From assembly GCA_038030265.1 (NCBI GenBank), contig CM075941.1:56707952-56771951 (forward strand): 64,000 nucleotides of DNA, written 5' to 3'. The notes under the pieces are model-generated. The model worked only from the letters and a program-made list of their open reading frames with translations, did no database searches and was not told the DNA's origin. Position numbers and translations under genes: made by a program. Within the stretch, counting starts at the first letter, position 1. Every line of letters begins with the position of its first letter. This stretch comes from Corythucha ciliata (Eukaryota > Arthropoda > Insecta > Hemiptera > Tingidae). Of this stretch, positions 56,371 through 64,000 are shown one piece after another.

Positions 56371-58480
56371 TGCTAACCTCTAAGGACTTTTCCTAATTTT
56401 AGCCATGGCTATTTCCAAAGTCTATCCGCTAAACAGCGCTTATGCCAAGTTTAAACTGCGAATTTCTCAATTTTAGCCGCGAATGAGTGCTTTTTGTCAA
56501 CTTTAACAGCAAATTAGTGCTTTTCGCCGCAAATTAGCAACTGATTAGCGGGGTAGTCCATCCCACCATAAAGACATAAATATGCGCTTTTCCCCAACTT
56601 TAGCAGCAAAGTAGATTTTGTATCCTGTGAATCAGCGATGTTTCTTTAACTTTCCTCGCGTTGGCGTTTTCCACAATTTTAGCTGCAAATTAGCGATTTT
56701 TTCTAGCGGTTTACTCAGTATGAGCTGAAAATTACTCAATATTAGCCGTAAAATTCTCGAAATGTTTACCACAAATTAGCATTTTTTGTTTACCGTAACC
56801 ATACACTGCGGAATAGCGATTTCGTCTCAGTTTTAGCAGCGAATTTGCGAGTTTTTCACTCATAGCCATAAATTAGCGCTTTTTCTCAATTTTAGCCTCA
56901 AAGTCTCCCGAGGAAGCCGCGAATTAACGTATTTCCAATTTTTGACGCAAATTTAAATTTGTCTCAATTTTAGCCGTAAATTAGCGCTTTTCCGTAATTT
57001 TTGCAGTGCAGTTGCTATTTCTAGCCCGTGTATTAGCGAATTTTGTTCATTTCGCACTGCAAATCGGCAATTCTTCCATTTTTGACAGTGAATTAGCACT
57101 TTTTGTTTCAATTTAGGCTGAAAATTAACTTTTCTCTTTATTCTAGCCAGAATAATTACTGATTTTCTCTATATTAGCCGCAAATTGGCGGGTTCTTTTA
57201 CATTTTGGCACCGCATTAGTAATTTTTTTCAATTTTAATTATATGTAGAATAGGACTTCATCTCAGTTCTAGCCGTGAATCAGTGTTTTTTCTTTTACTT
57301 ATAACCATGAATTTGCCGTTTACCTCAATTTTAGCCACAAAGTTGTCGTCAGAAGGCGGAATTAGAAATTCCAACACACTTTATCCGCGATTATTTTCCT
57401 CAATTTTAGCCGTTAATTCGCGTTTTTTTCAACTTTAGCTGCTTTGAAGCGTTTCTAATCTGTGAATTCGCGAATTACCTTAATTTTTCAGCCACGAATT
57501 CGTGATTTCCTCAAATTTTAGCCGGGAATAACACTTTTTCCCAATTTGAGCTGAAAACGAGAGTTTTTACTTATTTATGACAGGCTAATTATAGTGAATT
57601 TTTCAATATTAGCTGGTTTTATTTTACACTTCAGTCCCACGTTGGCATTTTTCCTTCAATTTTTGCTATGGATTAGCGTTTATTGTTTAGTTTTAGCCTC
57701 TAGAACAGAAGCTACGCATTTGCGTTTTGTCAATTTTTCAAGGTTTAGTGACTTTGTGGGTCGCGCTCTCTTCGGTATACAAAATAACGGCCAACGAAAA
57801 ATTTAGAGATCTTTTTTATAACGACAATGAAAAATTGGGAAAATACGAACTCGCGATCAAACTGACTTATGTTGTTTTTTTAACATAATATTTGTTATTT
57901 TTTAAAATAAAAATTGAGGTTTGTTAGCTGTTCGCACGCTACAACTTTAACCAATTTTGGCCACGGGTTAGCGCTTTTAATCAATTTTAGCAGTGCAGTA
58001 GGGATTCTTTCGTTTGCATTGGCGATTTTCCTCCATTTTAGCCACGATTTGGCGTTTTCCTCATTTTCAGCTGCAGTTTAGCCATTTTTAGCAGCCAATT
58101 AGCACTTTTTTCGCAGTTTGAGTTGAAAATTAGTGTTTTTCTTAAAGTTGGCCCCGCAAATTAATATTTTTGTCTATTCTAGCCGCGTAGTTTTTTTAGG
58201 ATTTAGCCCGCGTGAGCAATTTTTTCTACGGATTAGCGCTGTTTCTCAGTTTGAGCCTCGATTCTTTCAGAAGCTATACAGATTTTCGTTTTCTCAATTT
58301 CAGCCGCGAATTATTGATTTTTCTTCATTTCAGCTGTGAAATAGCGTTTTCTGATGATTTTGCAGCGAATTAGCACATTATCTATTCTCTTTTTTTTTAC
58401 TAATAGGCGATTTTTCGCCATTTGAGTTGTGAATTTGCCATTTTGGTCCAGTTTAAACTCGAATTAGCGTTGTTTTTCGC
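56370..58480 (-). repeat. Family A array in reverse orientation
   Basis: The plus strand reads 'caattttagccgcgaattagcgctttt', the reverse complement of the family A theme, in about sixty units of 30-35 bp. It is the only large family A block in this orientation. A unique AT-rich interruption lies at about 57,800-57,945. Confidence 0.8.
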
Positions 58481-58739
58481 AATAATTGCCACGAGTTTTG
58501 TTTACTTGTACAGCTTTGTGTACTTGTAGGCTAGGGCTCTGTATGATCCATTTTTGTGTCAAGTTTCCATCCGCTAGCATCATTTTTGCGGCACTTGTGC
58601 TAACAAGGAATTCGGAACTTCCACCTCCCACCATGACTACCCTTGCCTCTCCACTTTTTCGAAAATGAAAACGTCAATCGAAGGCTGTTATTACACCGGG
58701 TTTTTGTGCCAAATATGGTGTCACTAAGTTAGGTTATAC

Positions 58740-58970
58740 TGGTGAATGGCGGCGAAGAAGTGGAAACTAAAGAACGTTGAAATTAAAAGTATTTGTATTT
58801 TCGTTGAATGTGAAATACAAAATACTTTTGAAAATGTATTTCAAGTACAAAGCCCAAAATACTTTCAAAAATGTGTTTTAAATACAGAAATACAAATAAT
58901 TTTCCAAAAGTATTTAAATACAATTACAAAATACGTATTTTGTATTTAAAATACAAAGTATTTTAAATAA
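58740..58970. repeat. AAATACAAAATACTTT self-complementary repeat
   Basis: Repeated, partly palindromic modules such as 'gaaatacaaaatacttt', 'aagtatttaaatac' and 'aaaatacaaagtatttt' over about 200 bp, followed by 'cttgcccacccctgcc'. Non-coding dispersed repeat, probably an old hairpin element. Confidence 0.6.
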
Positions 58971-59570
58971 TCAAGTATCTTGCCCACCCCTGCCTGGGGT
59001 TTTATGGGCCAAAAGCGGGTCCAAAATGGGGGTTTTCATTGGATTTGGGATCATAGGGGTTTTGACTACATGCATGAATAATAAACCCATAAACAGTCGA
59101 AATAATAAGGCATTGTTCGATAATTCGTAGCGTTTTAGATTAAAAACCGTAGCCGTAATCCGTGTGAGTATTTTGTTGCCAAAATGTCAACCGTTTTTAA
59201 TTTTTCGGCAGCCTTTTTCCCTCATTTTCATCTTATTCTTCTTGAGATGTGTAAGAAACCGAAAATTTTATGATATGTCAGCAAGACCTGCTCATATGCG
59301 TTTTCTGAGCCGTGTGCCTACCGGCACTTGTGTCTCTCGTGACGTCTGCTGAACCCCTCTAGGCATTATTAAAAGGCACGTGAACGCTGCAGAGGAGGGA
59401 ACACGACGATTAAGGCAGCGAGTTCGATAATCCATCGAAGTATTTAGGGGGGTTTCCCTCACGGTGATTTCAGCAATTTTGACGGAAATCGAACTCACAA
59501 ATGCGTTTAAGATGAGTCGACCGTTTTTCAAATCTGGGGCCATGTTTTGTGAGATGTTTCAACTCATTTC
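58971..59570. other. Intergenic, nothing recognised
   Basis: No gene, tandem array or inverted repeat seen. It ends at the microsatellite-like tail (aaatg-type, minus strand) of the LINE fragment. Confidence 0.4.
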
Positions 59571-61965
59571 ATTTCATTTTTTATTTTATTAACACCACAG
59601 TGGTAACATAATCGTCATGAAACATTTTTGAAGTAACATAATAGGTTTTCGGTGACTAGCTATTTACCTGTTTCAACAGTCTGAAATTGTTATCACATTT
59701 TAAATCACACGCCAAAAAGGCCTCGATCGAGTTGAACGGGTTGCTCAGTAGATATCTTTCAAGATTTTTTAAATACTTTTTAATGTCCAATTTGCTAAAA
59801 TCTAACGGTAATTTATTGAAAAGCCTAGCGCCGTAACAATTGACACTGGCTTTCCTCTTTTCAATTCGACGTCTAGGGATGACTAATTTATCACAATTTC
59901 GGGTATAATTACTTATTAATCTTAAAGTGTTTCTGTCGGTAACTTTCGTCATGGAGGTGTAACAGCGACATATAAATATACAGGGTGTTTCAGGAGGATT
60001 CGGCAATACTTGCACATGTTGTACTACTAAGTAGGGCGAACCAAAATTACTATATGGACATAAGGTCGCAAACGCTTCGTTTCACAGTTACTGAGAATTT
60101 TGTGGTTTTTAAGCCCAACCACCTCTTTCCCACAAAAAGTGGTTTTAACGGACAAACCGTTCAAGATGGAACAAAATGAATTAAATTTCTGAAAAGAGCG
60201 CAAAATTTCACATTAGAAAATCTGTAAATAACATGCCATAATTGTCTTTAAGTACGTCTAGTTATTCTTTGAAACAACGAAAAAGTGTGACTTGGAATTT
60301 TCGTGCTTCTTTCAGAGGAGAATTTTGCTCATTCCATAGTGGGACGGATATTGCTACGCTTCTGTAAAAACATGCCCATTTTGTAAGCTTTCAAACGACT
60401 TAAAAACAATTTCAAATTGGTTGGATTTTTACTGAGATATCACACTAAACGTTCGGGAAACCAGTGAAAACCGTCAAAATAAGCCTCATTGTGCCTACTA
60501 GGGGAACATTTTTTTCAGACATCACAATCCCCTCATGTTACAAAGTAATGAACTAATAATGAAAAAACGATGGTCAATGTCAATGAACATCATCCCCTCC
60601 CCATCACTTCCATAAGCAAATAATTGTTTAAAATTATCTGATCAGTTTCGTACTAGCTCGTCATCCGTCACCATTTCTCAGGCGTTTTCGAATGGCAATT
60701 GCGTTTATTCACGCGTATGGTGTGAATTTTTACCAAAAAAAACAATTTTGAATTAAAATAATAAATTATGGAAGGCAAACTGTCAACCAATTCCGAACGA
60801 TTATTTCATAGTATGAGCGGAGTGGATGGGTGGGGGTGATCATGATCGGTATGAATCATTGATTTTTCTGAAATTATTTTGATCCATGAACCTCAATGAG
60901 GTGATTGTGATGTCTGAAAAAAATGTTCCCCGATGTTTTCCTAGTGGGTGCAATGTGGCTTATTTCGACAATTTTCGCCGATTTCCCGATCCTTTAGTGT
61001 GATATCTCAGTAAAAATCCAACCAATTTCAAATTTTCTTACGTCATTGGAAAGCTTACAAAATGGGCATGTTTTTACAATACCGTAACAATATCCGACCC
61101 ACTACGGATTGAGCGTAATTCACCTCTGAATGAAACTCAAAAATTCAATGTCACACTTTTTCATTTTTCCAAAAAATAACTAGACGTACTTAAAGAAATT
61201 ATGGCGTGTTATTCTTAGGTTTTCTAAAGTCAAATTTTGCGCTCTTTTCAGAAATGTAATTCATTTTGTTCTACCTTGAACGGCTAGACCGTTAAGAAAG
61301 CTTTTTTGGGGAAAGAGATGGTTTGGCTTAAAAAACTCAAAATTCTCTGTAACTCTGAAACGAAGCGTTTGCGACCCTATGTCCACATAGTAATTTTGGT
61401 TCGCCTTACTTAGTAGTACACCATGTGCAAGTATTGCCGGATCCTCCTGAAACACCCTGTATATGTCGCATCCACTTGGCGAAATTGAGCCACTTCGTGA
61501 AATGGACATCCATTTCGTGAAATGGACAATTACTCGACATGGATACGACATATATACAAGGTAGGGTCATTATTTTTAAAGCTACAAAATCAAGACGGCA
61601 ATCCTCCCCAAAGGCTTTCGAAACTATAATTCGTAAAATCTTGCGCTGCAAGCCAAATATTCTCTTTGAATGGGAACAATGCCCCCAGTCAAGAATCCCG
61701 TAGGAAATCAAGGAATGGCATAGAGCAAAGTATACGGTTACAAGGACTGGCACGGAAACGAGCTTATTCAATGATCGGAAAAGAAAAATCAGTTTGTTAA
61801 GCTTTGCTGCTAATTAATTACATTGTGGTTCCAAAGTCAGTTGCTCATCCAAAATTACTCCCAGAAATTTGACAGAGGGCGCAAATTTCCGAGTATCGCG
61901 GGAAATCGGAACATCTCGCAACGTAAACGTTACCGAGCAAGTCTTATTTTTTGCAAATTAGACGA
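59571..61965 (-). pseudogene. Decayed Jockey/CR1-like LINE fragment, split by a foldback element
   Basis: The 5' piece (about 61,965-61,552) reads as the end of a reverse transcriptase: VKFLGVILDEQLTLEP, then YFALCHSLISYGILDWG and LQRKILRII, with one in-frame stop. The 3' piece (59,975-59,656) is the C-terminal tail of the same kind of protein (IPRRRIEKRKASVNCYG, LFNKLPLDF), followed by a tail of ATTT/AAATG-like repeats near 59,571-59,600. Between them is a 1.48-kb foldback element plus a short local duplication (cgacatata and tccatttcacgaa repeats). The element is 5' truncated: the catalytic RT motifs are absent. Jockey or CR1 clade is an inference from the tail motifs. Confidence 0.7.
59981..61459. 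mobile_element. 1.48-kb foldback element with TA/TATA flanks
   Basis: The left end CAGGGTGTTTCAGGAGGAT has its inverse at the right end. Inverted similarity continues inwards for at least 550 bp per arm (cgcaaacgcttcgtttca, aaacatgcccattttgta, cagacatcacaatc and their inverses), leaving a loop of a few hundred bases. TATA flanks both ends (59,977-59,980 and 61,460-61,463). The CAGGGTG terminus and TA target resemble Tc1/mariner-type elements, but no transposase is present. It is inserted in the LINE fragment around it. Confidence 0.75.
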
Positions 61966-62081
61966 CCCTTGTCTTAGGACTTTTCAAGGGATTACTCCCC
62001 CCTCACCGCACCACCCTAGTTACCCTGCAGTGAATTCGAGGGAGTTTCTCTGTGGTGGGGTTCGCACCCCACCACGTGTGG

Positions 62082-62083
<2 letters not shown>
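61966..62083. other. Short spacer between two LINE remnants
   Basis: 118 bp of GC-rich sequence. 'accaccctag' and 'actgcagggtaac'-like sequence abuts the poly(A) end of the next element. Nothing else seen. Confidence 0.3.

Positions 62084-62129
<46 letters not shown>
62084..62129 (-). repeat. 46-base poly(A) tail of the non-LTR element
   Basis: 46 consecutive T on the plus strand, directly after the last coding sequence of the minus-strand retrotransposon. It marks the 3' end of the inserted copy. Confidence 0.85.
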
Positions 62130-62133
<4 letters not shown>

Positions 62134-64000
62134 CTACACCGATCTTCGAAAGCGAACTTCGACCAATTGGTCTCGTCGGAAGCAAATGCTAGTCTAATGC
62201 CCTCAAGTCGAGGACAGTCAAAAAGATGTTGGGAGGTCATAATTGAGTTTGTGCTGCAGAGAGTACAGTGAGGGTCGTCCTTCAGGTGAATTCTATGCAG
62301 ATGTGTATTCAGGTAGTCGTGTCCAGTGACAGCTCGGAAAGCGGCCACTGATTCGTGACGGGGGAGGTCTCGTCGGACACGCTCATTTGGGTTGAGAAGG
62401 GTGGACCACTGTTTGCCCTCAGCCGAGAGTCTCTGTTGTTCCTGCAGTCTGTCATTAATGGAGGATATTGATAGGCTTTTGGCTGCAAGGAAACTGACTG
62501 GTGCATCGGGCATGTCCATCAGGGAGCCTTCTTTGGCTAGGGCGTCAGCCCGCTCATTTCCCCAGATTCCAACATGCGATGGGATCCACTGTAATGCCAG
62601 TGAAACCCCATCACTGAGCAACCGCTCTATGAGTTTCCTACCCTCAAGCACATTTCGGGAGGCTGTCGCAGCATTGGTGCACAGACTTATAATCGCAGCC
62701 TGAGAGTCACATAAGATAACGGACTTTGGACAATTTATAGAGCCAAGCCAGTATCACTGCCCGAATCTCCCCGTCAAAATTACTGGCAAGAACCCCAACC
62801 GGCGCAGCGATGGATCCTGCCGTTGAATACACGCCAGCCCCTCCATTACGCCTTGCTCCAGCAGCTGAATCATCGGTGTACACCCGTAACCATTCATCTT
62901 CTGGGAACCGAGTGTGTATAGTTTCCAGCGCGACTGTCTTCAGCTCAATGGGAGGGGTTGTCGATTTTGAGACTGGCGAGATTAGGGTGTTGTAGCAGAG
63001 TGCTGTGCGGCGAGGGACAAGCTCTCCAGCAGATGGAAACTGCTCAGGATTTTGAAGAGACTGCGTGAGACCATACTCGTCTTTCAGGGATTCAACCTTG
63101 GCCAGGAATGTGGTTTGGGTGGAGAGCCTGGGAACAGCAGGGCTGTATGACTTCAAGTGTTCCACATCGCTTCGCTGAAGTCGCTCGACAAGAACCAGAG
63201 CTGCTGATTCCCTCCTGCAATGTTGAGGCTCAATCCCTGTTTGCAGCTCCATTGCAACGATTGGGGTCGACACAGAAATGGAGTGCTTCCTGGTGGAGAG
63301 GGTGAAAAGCTGGAACTCTGTCTTGAGAGTGTTGACCTCCATTTCGTTTGTTGATGCCCAGTCAGAAAGACGGCCCAGTGAGTCATTCAAAGCTGACTCC
63401 AAAGCTGGAATATTGCTCGACGTTGCCCAAAGGACTAAGTCGTCTGCATAGAGCAGTGCATTGACTCCTGGAGTCGAAGTGACAGCTGATATCACGTCAT
63501 CTATCATCACATTAAAGAGAGTCGGACTGCCTCTTGAGGAACCCCATTTCGTGTCTGTCGAAAGGATGAGCATTCATCTCCATACCGCACTCGAATGAAT
63601 CTCTGCGAGAGGAAGGATCGAAGGGAGGCAAAAAGGCGGCCACTGAGCCCAATGTTCGGGAGCTTTTGGACAAGCAGCCTTCTGCACACCCTGTCGAATG
63701 CAGTTCTAAAATCAACAAACACAGCAAGGGTGCTCTGTTTGTGATGGAAGCCATCTTTTATCCCTTGGGTTAACCGCAGAACTTGTTCTATGGTGCCCCT
63801 ATGCTTCCTGAAGCCTGCTTGTTCCACTGACTTTAGATTGTACTGGTCCAGGTACCGTTGCAGTCGGCCAAGGACCAGTCTCTCAAAAACTTTAGAAAAA
63901 ACACTTGTGAGTGCAATAGGGCGGTAGCTTGCTGGGCTCTCTGCTGGTTTACCAGTTTTCAGTATTGGAACAATTTCTGATTTCCTCCAGTCAGCTGGGA
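62084..64000 (-). mobile_element. Non-LTR retrotransposon with RT and RNase H, 5' end outside the window
   Basis: The minus-strand frame is open from the window edge to 63,507 and carries RT motifs: PIALTSVFSKVFERLVLGRL, QAGFRKHRGTIEQV, FVDFRTAFDRV (first catalytic Asp) and NGVPQ. A small deletion then shifts frame, and the second frame (63,573-62,707) continues with SPTLFNVMIDDV and the catalytic YADDLVL. A shortened linker leads to RNase H: YTDDSA, DGEIRAV, then after another frame change DSQAAI and WIPSHVGIWGNERADALAKE. A CCHC-like cysteine tail (HCTLCSTNSIMTSQHLFDC) follows, then a poly(A) tail. RT followed by RNase H points to the I/R1-type group. It is defective by at least two frameshifts. 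Confidence 0.85.

Noticed and set aside
58740..58949. 67-codon frame starting MAAKKWK
   Set aside because: It runs into the AAATACAAAATACTTT hairpin repeat and has no domain.

Overview
This is nuclear DNA of a metazoan, most likely an invertebrate. Three protein-coding genes have spliceosomal GT-AG introns, and their products belong to conserved animal families. The rest is repeat-rich, with tRNA-like sequences, non-LTR retrotransposon remnants, inverted-repeat transposons and homopolymer tracts. I cannot place the species. The BMS1 protein reads like an ecdysozoan or other invertebrate form, but that is only an impression. There are no bacterial operons and no CRISPR array.

Layout. Positions 1-10,440 hold no intact gene: several families of degenerate short tandem repeats, a long inverted-repeat element with 154-bp subrepeats, and a decayed PHD-finger reading frame. 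A MARCH1/8-like membrane RING-CH ubiquitin ligase lies on the plus strand (10,471-21,283, five exons, 518 codons). Convergent to it on the minus strand is BMS1, the 40S ribosome-biogenesis GTPase (44,225-22,895, 19 exons, 1,193 codons; every exon junction keeps phase). Upstream of BMS1, also on the minus strand, is a TPR-protein gene that I assign to SKIC3/TTC37, the scaffold of the SKI RNA-decay complex (55,462-44,966, 16 exons, about 1,180 codons, one unresolved junction). From 55,463 to 59,570 there is only repeat DNA. The right end is retrotransposon: a decayed Jockey/CR1-like RT fragment split by a 1.5-kb foldback element (59,601-61,965), then a second non-LTR element with RT and RNase H that runs off the window edge (62,084-64,000).

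The genes share no pathway, although BMS1 and SKIC3 both act in RNA metabolism and are arranged head to tail. Introns are bimodal: most are 51-143 bp, while a few are 2-7.6 kb and consist almost entirely of the repeat arrays.

The most unusual feature is the non-coding DNA itself. At least eight families of degenerate minisatellite-like arrays (units about 18-40 bp) fill the long introns and intergenic space, and most share a core close to AATTTCGCG followed by an A-rich stretch, as if derived from one ancestor. Embedded in them are several short inverted-repeat transposons, three with exact TTA or TAA flanks typical of PIF/Harbinger insertions, and four large foldback elements, three of which have arms built from subrepeats of about 150 bp. 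The repeat and mobile-element calls were made by reading the sequence; no database search was possible.
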